From Pseudomonadota bacterium (GTDB taxonomy: Bacteria > Pseudomonadota > Alphaproteobacteria > Rhizobiales > Rhizobiaceae): DNA of 16,578 bases. Within the stretch, counting starts at the first letter, position 1. Every line of letters begins with the position of its first letter. Shown piece after piece: positions 7,725 through 15,614 of the stretch. The translations under genes were made by a program, and so were the position numbers. The notes under the pieces are model-generated. The model had not been told where the DNA came from. It saw only the letters and a list, made by a program, of their open reading frames with translations, and did not search any database. The stretch is from assembly GCA_023422735.1 (NCBI GenBank), contig JAFAGL010000125.1:1-16578 (forward strand). Reading direction: 5' to 3'.

Positions 7725-8564
7725 TCAGGAAAGGAAGGGCTTCGCCTTCATCGTATCGGGGATCGGCACGCCCAGCCGCGTCAAAATTGTTGGCGCAAGC
7801 TGCAACTGGTCGAGCAGCACATCTTCGGCCGGTCCCTGGCCCTTGCCGAAATAATATAGCGCAAAGTCCTGCATCTCGTCGTCATGGCCGCCATGATGGC
7901 CGCGATCTGTCTGGCCATGGTCGGCGGTGACGATCACCTCATAGCCGGCCTTGAGCCATTCGGGGAGGAAGGCTGCAAGCATCACATCCATGATCACCAG
8001 CGCCTCGTCCATCTCATGGCAATCATGCCCGAAGCGATGGCCCATCGAGTCCAGCGTGCAGGTATGAAGAATACCGTAGTCGATCTTGTGGTGACGCGTC
8101 AGCTTGGTGAGCGTCGCAAACAGATCGATGTCGCTCGGCGTCATCTGGTTGCGGTGGTTATACCCGCTCATCGTGTGGAAGCGGCCATGCGTGATCGGGC
8201 TGCCCGGCTCGTCATATTCGAGGTCTTCCACCGTATCGAAGGGGAAGCGCTGAAAGAACTCCGACCAGTAGGAATGGGTCACCGCACCCGTGGTCCCGCC
8301 TGCCTTGGTGACTTCCGAGAAAATGTCCGGCTGTGCAACGCGGTGGCGGATCGAGTTCGATAACACACCATGAACCTGCGGCGGGGTGCCGGTATGGATC
8401 GAGGCATAACAACAGGCCGAGATCGAAGGCAGAACGGCGCGCATTTTCCAGGCGCGCGCATCGCCCGATTGCACCCAGCCTTCCAGATTGCCCATGAAAC
8501 GGCGCCAGTTGCGCCATGGCAGGCCATCCAGAATGATCAGCAAAAGCTTGTTGTCGAGCGCCAT
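7725..8564 (-). CDS. Alkaline phosphatase superfamily phosphohydrolase (nucleotide pyrophosphatase/phosphodiesterase type)
   Basis: This 279-residue protein has the layout of the type I phosphodiesterase/nucleotide pyrophosphatase family (alkaline phosphatase superfamily), which cleaves phosphate mono- or diesters or phosphonates with two metal ions, usually zinc. Metal-site candidates are Asp13 in LLIILDGL, Asp172 and His176 in TLDSMGHRFGH, Asp215-His216 in VTADHGQ, and a histidine of RGHHGGHDD. The nucleophile is normally Thr or Ser in a P-x-x-T/S motif. Here it is probably Ser49 in LPSISACCYAS, followed by the usual TGTPPQVHGV. The N-terminus has no signal peptide, so the enzyme should be cytosolic. 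It is the last gene of the transporter operon, 70 bases after binding protein 1, which suggests that it processes the imported compound. The substrate cannot be told from sequence. AAGGA before ATG 8564 supports the start. Confidence 0.82.
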   Translation of the reverse strand: MALDNKLLLIILDGLPWRNWRRFMGNLEGWVQSGDARAWKMRAVLPSISACCYASIHTGTPPQVHGVLSNSIRHRVAQPDIFSEVTKAGGTTGAVTHSYWSEFFQRFPFDTVEDLEYDEPGSPITHGRFHTMSGYNHRNQMTPSDIDLFATLTKLTRHHKIDYGILHTCTLDSMGHRFGHDCHEMDEALVIMDVMLAAFLPEWLKAGYEVIVTADHGQTDRGHHGGHDDEMQDFALYYFGKGQGPAEDVLLDQLQLAPTILTRLGVPIPDTMKAKPFLS

Positions 8565-8584
8565 GTTTTGGTTCCTTGAAACAG

Positions 8585-8616
8585 ATGAAGGCAGCGATAC
8601 GAGCCGCTGCCTTCAT
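8585..8616 (-). repeat. Perfect 12-bp inverted repeat between binding protein 1 and the phosphatase gene
   Basis: ATGAAGGCAGCG (8585-8596) and CGCTGCCTTCAT (8605-8616) form a 12-bp stem with an 8-base loop in the 70-base gap. On the minus strand the stem is followed by CTGTTTC rather than a clear T-run. It may therefore attenuate read-through, or protect the upstream binding-protein mRNA, rather than terminate fully. Confidence 0.7.
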
Positions 8617-8634
8617 GAAAGATGTCGTGCGGCG

Positions 8635-10227
8635 TCAGGCTGTCGGCCAGCAGGCTGCCAAGGCATAGCCGTCCATCAGCTCGCCCTGCGGGCTTTTTTT
8701 GTAGCCACTCACCTTGGCGGTTGAAACGGCGTCCATCGTCTCGTTGAAGAACGGCACGATCAATCCGCCTTCGTCACGCATCAGCACAGCCATGTCGCGA
8801 TACATGGTTTTGCGCTTTTCCTCATCGAGTTCGCCACGCGCGGCCACGACCATCTGGTCGAATTGCTCGTTCTTGAAACGCGTGTCGTTCCAATCAGCGT
8901 CCGAAACATAGCCGGTCGTGTACATCTGGTTCTGGGTTGCGCGGCCACCCCAGTAAGACAGGCTGAAGGGCTTCTTGTTCCAGACCTCGGACCAGTAGCC
9001 ATCGCCGGGTTCGCGGCGAATGTCGATCGTAATGCCGCATTTGGCGGCACTTTGCTGGTAAAGCTGGGCGGCATCAACCGCGCCGGGAAAAGCGACTTCC
9101 GAGGTTCGCAGCAGGATCGAGCCGCTATGACCGGACTTCTTGTAGTGCTCGCCAGCTTTTTCGGGGTCGAATACGCGCTGCTCGATGCCTTCGGGGAAGA
9201 GAGCGTAGGCCGAGTTGACGGGAAAGTCGTTGCCGACCGAGCCGTATCCGCGCAGGATCGTTTCGAGCATTTGCTCGCGATCCATGGCAAGCTTCAACGC
9301 CATGCGCAGATCTTTGTTGTCGAACGGCGCGGTGTCGCAGAACATGTTGAAGGGATAAAAACCCTTTCCGGCAGCATTCTCGATCGAAACGCCGGGCAAA
9401 CGCTTCACCAGATCGACGATCTTCGGTTCCACGCGGTTGATGAACTGCACCTGTCCGGCCTGTAGGGCGGCCATGCGGGCGGTTGGGTCGTTCATGACCA
9501 GGATCTCGACCTGGTCGGCGAAACCGAGATTGTCGGCATCCCAGAAATTTTCGAAGCGCTCACCGCCATAGCGAATGCCCGGCTCATCGATCGTGACCTT
9601 GTAAGGCCCCGCCGAAATGCCTGCTGTCGGATCGTCCTTGCCGCCATTCGGCTGGATCAGGATATGGTAGTCAGCGAGAAGGTAATCGAACTCCGCGTCC
9701 GGTTCCTTCAACGTGATGACGACTTCATTGCCATTGGCCTTCACGGTGTCGATATTGCCGAGAATACCGAACGCACCGGAATTGGAATTCTTGTCGGCGT
9801 GGCGTTCGATCGTGGCGGCCACGTCTTCTGCGGTAACACTCTTGCCGTTGTGGAATTCCACGCCCTGCCGGATTTTCAGCGTCCAGGACTTGGCGTCCGA
9901 CGACGGACCGGCCTCTTCCGCGATCCGGTTCTGCAACGACCCATCCGGGTTCAAACGGAAAAGAAACTCGCCCCACTGCTTGCAGAAATGGAAAGGCACC
10001 TGGCTGAGATTGAGTGCCGGATCGAGCGTGTTGGTGGATTCGCCGCCTTGCAGGCCGGCGCGCAGGATGCCACCGCGTTTCGGCGTTTGCGCCAGGGCTG
10101 CGGTGGCCAGCAAACCGTTCGCGAAGGCGGCTGTTGCGCCGAGTGCAGCCGCGCGGCCAAGGAAATCGCGACGCGACAGCTTGCCCGCCGCCGTACGCAT
10201 GGTGAGATAATCAAGTTCTGAGGACAT
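8635..10227 (-). CDS. ABC transporter solute-binding protein, family 5, Tat-exported (paralogue 1)
   Basis: This periplasmic binding protein of 530 residues belongs to the dipeptide/oligopeptide/nickel family (SBP_bac_5). It should capture a solute and deliver it to the permeases encoded upstream in the operon. A twin-arginine signal is plain: SRRDFLG at 18-24, a hydrophobic segment to residue 40, and a cleavage site ALA-QT at 46/47, so it is exported folded. Family landmarks are a LDPA segment near residue 68, WTLKIRQGVEFHNGK, TAEDV, GPYKV, and the C-terminal lobe with DLRMALKLAMDRE. It is clearly homologous along its length to the binding protein at the head of the operon; both contain, for example, AFPGAVDAAQL and REPGDGYW. 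The solute cannot be named. AGGAAA lies 6 bases before ATG 10227. A hairpin lies in the 102-base gap before the gene and another in the gap after it, which could adjust its expression relative to the membrane parts. Confidence 0.93.
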   Translation of the reverse strand: MSSELDYLTMRTAAGKLSRRDFLGRAAALGATAAFANGLLATAALAQTPKRGGILRAGLQGGESTNTLDPALNLSQVPFHFCKQWGEFLFRLNPDGSLQNRIAEEAGPSSDAKSWTLKIRQGVEFHNGKSVTAEDVAATIERHADKNSNSGAFGILGNIDTVKANGNEVVITLKEPDAEFDYLLADYHILIQPNGGKDDPTAGISAGPYKVTIDEPGIRYGGERFENFWDADNLGFADQVEILVMNDPTARMAALQAGQVQFINRVEPKIVDLVKRLPGVSIENAAGKGFYPFNMFCDTAPFDNKDLRMALKLAMDREQMLETILRGYGSVGNDFPVNSAYALFPEGIEQRVFDPEKAGEHYKKSGHSGSILLRTSEVAFPGAVDAAQLYQQSAAKCGITIDIRREPGDGYWSEVWNKKPFSLSYWGGRATQNQMYTTGYVSDADWNDTRFKNEQFDQMVVAARGELDEEKRKTMYRDMAVLMRDEGGLIVPFFNETMDAVSTAKVSGYKKSPQGELMDGYALAACWPTA

Positions 10228-10252
10228 GATGTTTCCTGTTATGCAAAGATGC

Positions 10253-10274
10253 CGCTCCGGCCTTTAACGGAGCG
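10253..10274 (-). repeat. 7-bp inverted repeat between the ATPase and binding protein 1 genes
   Basis: CGCTCCG (10253-10259) pairs with CGGAGCG (10268-10274) around 8 bases in the 102-base gap. It may be an mRNA-stabilising or processing structure. There is no T-run on the minus strand, so it is not a typical terminator. Confidence 0.45.
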
Positions 10275-10329
10275 ACATGACAATCTCGTGCCGTTACTGG
10301 CCGAAGGATCGTCGTTTAGCTGGCTAAAA

Positions 10330-11994
10330 TCAATTGCCGGCACCGGCCATTTTTCGGCCGGAGATCGCCTTTTCCAGCCAGCCGATTTCCATTTCGGGCA
10401 CGGAGCGCAAAAGCAGATCGGTATAGTCATCGAAAGGCGGCGCAAGAACCTGGCTCTTGGGGCCGTAACGGACCACTTCACCGCGATACATCACGGCGAT
10501 GGAATCGGCGATCGACCTCACCGTCGCCAGATCATGGGTGATGAAGAGATATGCGACATCCTCTTCCTTCTGCAATCCGAGCAACAGCTTCAGAATGCCA
10601 TGCGCCACGAGCGGATCGAGCGCGCTCGTCACCTCGTCGCAGATGATGAGCTTGGGATTGGCTGCCAGCGCGCGGGCGATACACACGCGCTGCTTCTGGC
10701 CGCCTGAAAGTTCCGCCGGATAGCGATCGATGAAGCCTTTGCCCATTTCGATCTTTTCAAGCAGTTCCGCCACGCGGCGATCCCGCTCCTTGCCGCGCAG
10801 GTTGAAGTAGAATTCCAGCGGTCGGCCGATAATCGTGCCAACCGTTTGGCGCGGATTCATCGCGACATCGGCCATCTGGTAAATCATCTGCAATTCGCGC
10901 AGATCATTGCGCGAGCGGTCGGCCAGCTTTTTGCTGAGCTCCCGTCCGTCGAAAGTGACAGATCCTTCCATCGGCGGCAGCAAACCGGTGATGGCCCGGG
11001 CCAGCGTCGATTTGCCGGAACCCGATTCACCGACCACAGCCAGCGTTTGGCCTGGAAACACATCGACTGAGACATCCTTCAGGACCTTGGTGGCACCGTG
11101 GTCATAGGAAGCGGTGATGTTCTTGACCGACAAAACCGGGGTGGTGCCGGGCGCATGCTCCTCATGTTCGATATGGTTCACCGAAACCAGTGCATTGGTG
11201 TATTCCTTGCGCGGTTCCTTGATGATCTGCTGCGTGCCGCCCCATTCCACCAGCTTGCCATAGCGCAGAACCATGATCTCGTCGGATACCTGGGCAACCA
11301 CTGCAAGATCATGCGTGATGTAAAGCGCGGCCACATGTGTGTCGCGGATGGCTTCCTTGATGGCGGCCAGAACATCGATCTGCGTGGTTACGTCGAGCGC
11401 GGTGGTCGGTTCGTCGAACACGATCAGATCGGGTTCAGAACACAGCGCCATCGCCGTCATCACCCGCTGAAGCTGCCCGCCCGAGACCTGGTGAGGATAG
11501 CGTTCGCCGATCGTTTCCGGATTTGGCAGGCTGAGCTTGCGAAAAAGCTCGATGGCCTTCTTCTCAGCCGCCGCACGCGACGAAACCTTATGCGTCAGCG
11601 ATGCTTCGACCACCTGGTCCATCAGTTTGTGCGAAGGGTTGAAGGCTGCCGCCGCCGATTGCGCGACGTAACAGACTTCACGCCCGCGCACCTTGCGCAA
11701 GGCACCTTGGCTGCCCTTGCGAATGTCACGGCCGTTGAGGATGATCTCGCCGCCGGTGATGCGGACGCCGCCACGGCCGTAGCCCAGCGTGGACAGGCCG
11801 ATGGTCGATTTGCCGGCGCCCGATTCTCCGATCAGGCCAAGCACCTTTCCCCGTTCCAGCTTGAGGGAGACATCGTCCACCAGCACCACGTCGCGCGGCT
11901 TTTCGCCGGGAGGATAAACGGTCGCCTCGATCCGCAGATTGCGGACATCGAGCAAAGGTCCTTCGTTTCTTGGCTTGGATTTAGGTTTAGCCAT
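10330..11994 (-). CDS. Dipeptide-type ABC transporter ATPase, two fused nucleotide-binding domains
   Basis: One polypeptide of 554 residues carries both ATPase domains that dipeptide systems often encode separately (DppD and DppF). It powers import from the inner face of the membrane. Domain 1 has Walker A GESGAGKST (56-64), signature SGGQLQRV (171-178), Walker B LIVFDEPTTALD (190-201) and switch His228 in THDL. Domain 2 has Walker A GESGSGKST (322-330), signature LSGGQKQRV (429-437), Walker B LIICDEVTSALD (449-460) and a later THDL. A linker of about 40 residues (roughly 250-287) contains HIEHEEHAPG. Both active sites look intact. The Q-loop of domain 2 reads YQMADVAMNP instead of the more common FQDPYSSLNP. 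ATG 11994 overlaps the end of the permease C gene by 8 bases, which indicates coupled translation. YejF and GsiA are fused examples of the same layout, but the substrate need not be the same. Confidence 0.95.
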   Translation of the reverse strand: MAKPKSKPRNEGPLLDVRNLRIEATVYPPGEKPRDVVLVDDVSLKLERGKVLGLIGESGAGKSTIGLSTLGYGRGGVRITGGEIILNGRDIRKGSQGALRKVRGREVCYVAQSAAAAFNPSHKLMDQVVEASLTHKVSSRAAAEKKAIELFRKLSLPNPETIGERYPHQVSGGQLQRVMTAMALCSEPDLIVFDEPTTALDVTTQIDVLAAIKEAIRDTHVAALYITHDLAVVAQVSDEIMVLRYGKLVEWGGTQQIIKEPRKEYTNALVSVNHIEHEEHAPGTTPVLSVKNITASYDHGATKVLKDVSVDVFPGQTLAVVGESGSGKSTLARAITGLLPPMEGSVTFDGRELSKKLADRSRNDLRELQMIYQMADVAMNPRQTVGTIIGRPLEFYFNLRGKERDRRVAELLEKIEMGKGFIDRYPAELSGGQKQRVCIARALAANPKLIICDEVTSALDPLVAHGILKLLLGLQKEEDVAYLFITHDLATVRSIADSIAVMYRGEVVRYGPKSQVLAPPFDDYTDLLLRSVPEMEIGWLEKAISGRKMAGAGN

Positions 11995-12814
11995 TACCCC
12001 GGCCTCCTTTCAGGGAGGTGGTTCGGTTCAGCACCCAGTCCGCCACCAGATTGACCGAAATGGCCAAAGCCGCAATCGCGGCTGCCGGGATGAGGGCAGC
12101 GCCGATCCCGAATACGATGCCATCCTTGTTTTCCTTCACCATCCCGCCCCAATCGGCGCTTGGGGGCTGTACGCCAAGTCCCAGGAAGGACAAAGCAGAC
12201 AGGAAAAGCACAGCGTAGATGAAGCGCAAACCGAGTTCCGAAACCAGAGGAGACAAGGCGTTGGGAAGGATCTCGCGGAAGATCACCCACATCGTGCCTT
12301 CGCCGCGCAACCGTGCTGCTTCCACGAAATCCATGACGTTGATGTCAACCGCGACCGCCCGGGACAGGCGATAAACACGGGTCGAATCCAGAATGCCCAT
12401 GACGAGGATCAGCGTCACCATGGTTGAGGGCAGAACCGATAAAACGACGAGGCCGAAGATGAGTGTCGGGATCGACATCAAGAGATCGACGAAACGCGAC
12501 ATCAGCGTATCGAACCAGCCGCCCACCACTGCTGCGGTAAAGCCCAGGATCGAGCCCAAAGTGAACGAAAGTGCCGTCGACAAAACGGCGATGAAGATCG
12601 TGACGCGCGCACCATAGATCATGCGCGTCAGGAGATCGCGACCGATATTGTCGGTGCCCAGCCAGTTGGTCGCCGACATCGGCCCCCAAACCTGACCGAC
12701 AATCTCTCCATTGCCATAAGGCGCGATCCAGGGCGCGAAAATCGCGACGAGGAGGAAGAGCGCGGTGACGATGAGGCCGATGAATGCCCCGAACGGGATA
12801 CGGGCAATATTCAT
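11987..12814 (-). CDS. ABC transporter permease, DppC type
   Basis: This is a polytopic inner-membrane protein of 275 residues. The first hydrophobic segment is at about 9-31, followed by the periplasmic motif WLGTDNIGRDLLTRMIYGAR (51-70) typical of DppC-like permeases. Further hydrophobic segments lie near 71-98, 110-142, 195-215 and 240-262. The cytoplasmic EAA loop, which docks to the ATPase, is at about 164-187 (FVEAARLRGEG...ILPNAL). It pairs with the DppB-type permease to form the translocation channel. ATG 12814 overlaps the stop of that gene (ATGA, 4 bases), and its own end overlaps the ATPase start, so the three are tightly coupled. No residue points to the substrate. Confidence 0.94.
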   Translation of the reverse strand: MNIARIPFGAFIGLIVTALFLLVAIFAPWIAPYGNGEIVGQVWGPMSATNWLGTDNIGRDLLTRMIYGARVTIFIAVLSTALSFTLGSILGFTAAVVGGWFDTLMSRFVDLLMSIPTLIFGLVVLSVLPSTMVTLILVMGILDSTRVYRLSRAVAVDINVMDFVEAARLRGEGTMWVIFREILPNALSPLVSELGLRFIYAVLFLSALSFLGLGVQPPSADWGGMVKENKDGIVFGIGAALIPAAAIAALAISVNLVADWVLNRTTSLKGGRGNG

Positions 12815-13773
12815 TTCGGATGCCTCAAGCGTGGATTGGCAAGGATCGCGGCAATATCGGCGATCATGTTGAGGGTAATGTAAACCGCCGCGAAGATCAG
12901 GCCGACAGCCTGCACAACTGGAACGTCACGCTTGGAAACATGGTCCACCAGATATTGGCCCATGCCCGGATAAACAAAGATTACCTCGACCACCACGACG
13001 CCCACCACAAGAAAAGCGAGGTTGAGCATCACCACATTGATGATGGGGGCGATGGCGTTGGGAAAGGCGTGTTTGCGGATGATGCGCAGCGGGCTCAGGC
13101 CCTTCAGTTCCGCAGTTTCGATATAAGCGGATTGCATGACATTCAGCACGGCGGCGCGCGTCATACGCATCATGTGGGCAAGGACCACGAGCGTTAAAGC
13201 CGTTGCGGGAAGGACAATGGCCTTGAGCCGGTCAAGAAAATCCATGCTGTCGTAGACCGTCGAGCTTGCAGGCAGCCATTGCAGCTTCACGGCAAACACC
13301 AGGATCAGCAGATAGCCGATGAAGAACTCCGGCAAGGAGGTCGAAGCCAGGGCAAACCCGGAAATCGTCTTGTCGATCACGCCATTGCGGTAGCGCACGG
13401 CCAGGAGCCCGAGCAGGATCGCCAGCGGGATGGAAATCACGGCGGCCCAGAAAGCGAGAAACAGTGTATTCCACAAACGGCCGCTTAACGCCGTTCCGAT
13501 ATCTCGACCATTGGAAAGTGCGGTGCCGAGATCGCCGGTCAGGATGCCGCCGAGCCAGTGGAAATATCGAATATAGGCCGGATCGTTCAAGCCGAGTTCG
13601 CGGCGCAGGTTTTCCAGCGCCTGCGGTGTCGCAGCCTGTCCGAGAATGGACTGCGCGACGTCACCTGGCAAAATTTGTGTTCCGGCAAAAATCAGCACGG
13701 ACACGGCGAACAGGAGAAGGACGCCCAGCGCAACGCGCTGGGCGATCAACTTCGCAACGAGTGCGCCCCCCAT
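12811..13773 (-). CDS. ABC transporter permease, DppB type
   Basis: This inner-membrane permease of 320 residues is the partner of the DppC-type protein. The first membrane helix is at about 13-33, followed by the family's ILPGD motif (34-38). A long periplasmic stretch (about 38-100) contains ELGLNDPAYIRY and GDLGTAL. Further helices lie near 103-126, 142-164, 186-204, 244-268 and 287-312. The EAA loop is at 218-240 (IETAELKGL...KHAFPNA). ATG 13773 lies 5 bases after the stop of binding protein 2 and has only a weak ribosome binding site, so translation is probably coupled to the gene before it. Length and motif order are normal for the family. Confidence 0.94.
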   Translation of the reverse strand: MGGALVAKLIAQRVALGVLLLFAVSVLIFAGTQILPGDVAQSILGQAATPQALENLRRELGLNDPAYIRYFHWLGGILTGDLGTALSNGRDIGTALSGRLWNTLFLAFWAAVISIPLAILLGLLAVRYRNGVIDKTISGFALASTSLPEFFIGYLLILVFAVKLQWLPASSTVYDSMDFLDRLKAIVLPATALTLVVLAHMMRMTRAAVLNVMQSAYIETAELKGLSPLRIIRKHAFPNAIAPIINVVMLNLAFLVVGVVVVEVIFVYPGMGQYLVDHVSKRDVPVVQAVGLIFAAVYITLNMIADIAAILANPRLRHPK

Positions 13774-13778
13774 ATGTA

Positions 13779-15368
13779 TCAGGCCTGAAGCCAGACGCGG
13801 ATAGCCGCTTTCAGGTTCGAGGTTTCGTGGTTCGGATCAGCTACCCAACCCTTCACTTCCTCACGATGCGCATCGATGAAGTCGTTGAACATTGGCAGGA
13901 TCAGGCCGCCATCGTCACGCACCTTGGTCGCGGCGTCGCGATAAAGCTGCGTGCGCTTGGTGTCGTCGAGTTCGGCGCGGGCTTCCAGGATGATCTTGTC
14001 GAAGCCTTCGTCGAAGAAGCGCGTATCGTTCCAGTCCGCACCCGAAATATAGGCCGTCGAATACATCGAATCCTGCGTCGGACGGCCGCCCCAATAGGAT
14101 GCGCAGAAGGGCTGCTTGTTCCAGACCTCGGTCCAGTAACCGTCGCCCGGTTCGCGCTGAACCTGGATCTCGATGCCGGCTTTCTGTGCCTGTTGCTGGA
14201 ACAACTGCGCGGCATCCACGGCGCCGGGGAAGGCGACATCGGAGGTGCGCAGCACGAGTGGCCCGCTGTGGCCGGATTTTTCGTAATGGAACTTGGCCTT
14301 GTCGGGATCGTAAGCGCGTTGCTCCATCCCGTCCGGGAAGAGCGCATAGCTCTTGTTGATCGGGAAATCGTTGCCGACCGATGCGTGGCCCTGCAGGATC
14401 TGCTGCACCATCTGTTCGCGATCGATCGCGAGTTTCAGCGCCGTGCGAAGATCGGCATTGTCGAAAGGTGCTGCGTTGCAGTGCATCAGGAAGACGTAAT
14501 GTCCCTTTGAAGGAACGCTGACGATCTTCACGCCCGGCGCGCGCTCCAGCAGGGCAACGGTCTTGGGCTCGACGCGGTTGATGATATGCACCTGGCCCGA
14601 TTGAAGGGCTGCCATGCGGGCGGTGTTGTCGTTCATGACAATGACTTCGACGGAATCGACATGGCCGACATCATCGCGCCAATAGCCGTCATATTTCACC
14701 GACATGTGGCGTACACCAGGCTCGTCGACTTCCACCTTGTAAGGCCCGGTGCCGATGCCTGCCGCCGGTTCATCCATGCCGCCATTGGGCTGGATGATGA
14801 GGTGGTAGTCGGTCAAAAGAAGCGGAAGATCGGCATTGCCGCGTTCCAGCTGGAAAACGACATTGTCGCCGTCGACCTTGATGTCCTTGATGTCGCCGAG
14901 CACGCCGAGCGCGGCCGATTTTGTGTTCTCGTCAGCATGGCGGCGGATGGTTTGGGCCACGTCTTCCGGGGTCAGATCCTTGCCATTGTGGAAGGTCACG
15001 CCCTTGCGAATCTTGAAACTCCATTCAGCCGCATCCGGGGAGGAATCCCAGGATTCAGCCAATACGGGCTGCGCGGTGCCGTCTGTTGGAGACTGGAGCA
15101 CGAGGGTTTCGCCCCAGGTCGAGGCGAAATTCTGCGGAACCTGTGTGAGGATCGTTGCCGGATCGAGACTGTTGGTCGATTCACCGCCGACCAGGCCCAT
15201 CTTCAATGCGCCACCTTTCTGCGGCTCCTGAGCCTGCGCGGCACCTGCCAGTAGGCCGTTCGCGAAGGTTGCGCTGACACCCAGCGCTGCGGCGCGGCCG
15301 AGAAAATCTCGACGGTTCATTCTTCCGGCGGCCACAATTCGGCTAAGATGGTCGAGTTCTTTTGACAT
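13779..15368 (-). CDS. ABC transporter solute-binding protein, family 5, Tat-exported (paralogue 2)
   Basis: This is the first gene of the transporter operon and encodes a 529-residue periplasmic binding protein of the dipeptide/nickel family. The twin-arginine signal NRRDFLG (18-24) and cleavage site AQA-QE (46/47) lie at the same positions as in the paralogue encoded at 8635-10227. Landmarks include WSFKIRKGVTFHNGK, TPEDV, GPYKV, DLRTALKLAIDRE, VGNDFPINKSYALFPDG and REPGDGYWTEVWNK. By eye the two proteins agree at well over half of their positions, with more difference in the N-terminal lobe and at the C-terminus, so their ligands may differ or overlap. ATG 15368 is chosen because GAGGAA (plus-strand 15376-15381) lies 7 bases before it. 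An in-frame GTG at 15383 would add five residues and overlap that site. Expression may depend on the foldable leader just upstream. Confidence 0.93.
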   Translation of the reverse strand: MSKELDHLSRIVAAGRMNRRDFLGRAAALGVSATFANGLLAGAAQAQEPQKGGALKMGLVGGESTNSLDPATILTQVPQNFASTWGETLVLQSPTDGTAQPVLAESWDSSPDAAEWSFKIRKGVTFHNGKDLTPEDVAQTIRRHADENTKSAALGVLGDIKDIKVDGDNVVFQLERGNADLPLLLTDYHLIIQPNGGMDEPAAGIGTGPYKVEVDEPGVRHMSVKYDGYWRDDVGHVDSVEVIVMNDNTARMAALQSGQVHIINRVEPKTVALLERAPGVKIVSVPSKGHYVFLMHCNAAPFDNADLRTALKLAIDREQMVQQILQGHASVGNDFPINKSYALFPDGMEQRAYDPDKAKFHYEKSGHSGPLVLRTSDVAFPGAVDAAQLFQQQAQKAGIEIQVQREPGDGYWTEVWNKQPFCASYWGGRPTQDSMYSTAYISGADWNDTRFFDEGFDKIILEARAELDDTKRTQLYRDAATKVRDDGGLILPMFNDFIDAHREEVKGWVADPNHETSNLKAAIRVWLQA

Positions 15369-15387
15369 ATATTCGTTCCTCACTCTG

Positions 15388-15500
15388 TCGGTGGATTGAA
15401 CCGATCACGCCGGTTTCGTTGGGGAAGGAGTATGGCAAGGGGCCACGCCCCTGTCACCCGGCGTGATGCGACATGGAATGGCGCAATCAATAACGTCGCA
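15388..15500 (-). promoter_or_regulatory. Foldable 5' leader of the transporter operon
   Basis: Four complementary pairs are packed just upstream of binding protein 2. TCGGT/ACCGA (15388-15392 with 15400-15404) forms a small hairpin next to the ribosome binding site. ATCACGCCGG/CCGGCGTGAT (15404-15413 with 15458-15467) is a perfect 10-bp outer stem. It encloses AGGGGC/GCCCCT (15438-15443 with 15447-15452). TGCGAC/GTCGCA (15467-15472 with 15495-15500) abuts the outer stem. The nested, adjacent helices suggest a structured leader RNA, but I do not recognise a known riboswitch class, and the transcript start is unknown. Confidence 0.45.
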
Positions 15501-15503
15501 ATC
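15482..15503. repeat. Direct repeat CGCAATC upstream of the transporter operon
   Basis: CGCAATC occurs at 15482-15488 and again at 15497-15503, 15 bases from start to start. The same CGCAAT core forms the palindrome at 15615-15626. The repeats could be regulator half-sites. The second copy overlaps a possible leader helix. Confidence 0.4.
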
Positions 15504-15614
15504 AGGCAAGTGTAACCCTTGTCCTGCGAAAAAAATATCAGGGGTCGGGAATTCAATCGGCTTGCTTAACAGGAAATCCGGTGTCGGCTAAGAATCCCGA
15601 GCGATCCGGATATG

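Noticed and set aside
11098..12054. A 318-codon plus-strand frame opposite the fused ATPase.
   Set aside because: The minus-strand ATPase has two complete sets of nucleotide-binding motifs. The opposite frame has a random-looking, arginine- and histidine-rich composition.
13464..14510. A long open frame on the plus strand (about 348 codons) opposite binding protein 2 and permease B.
   Set aside because: It lies across two well-supported minus-strand genes, and its translation is rich in R, H and G with no recognisable motif. This is expected for antisense frames in GC-rich coding DNA.
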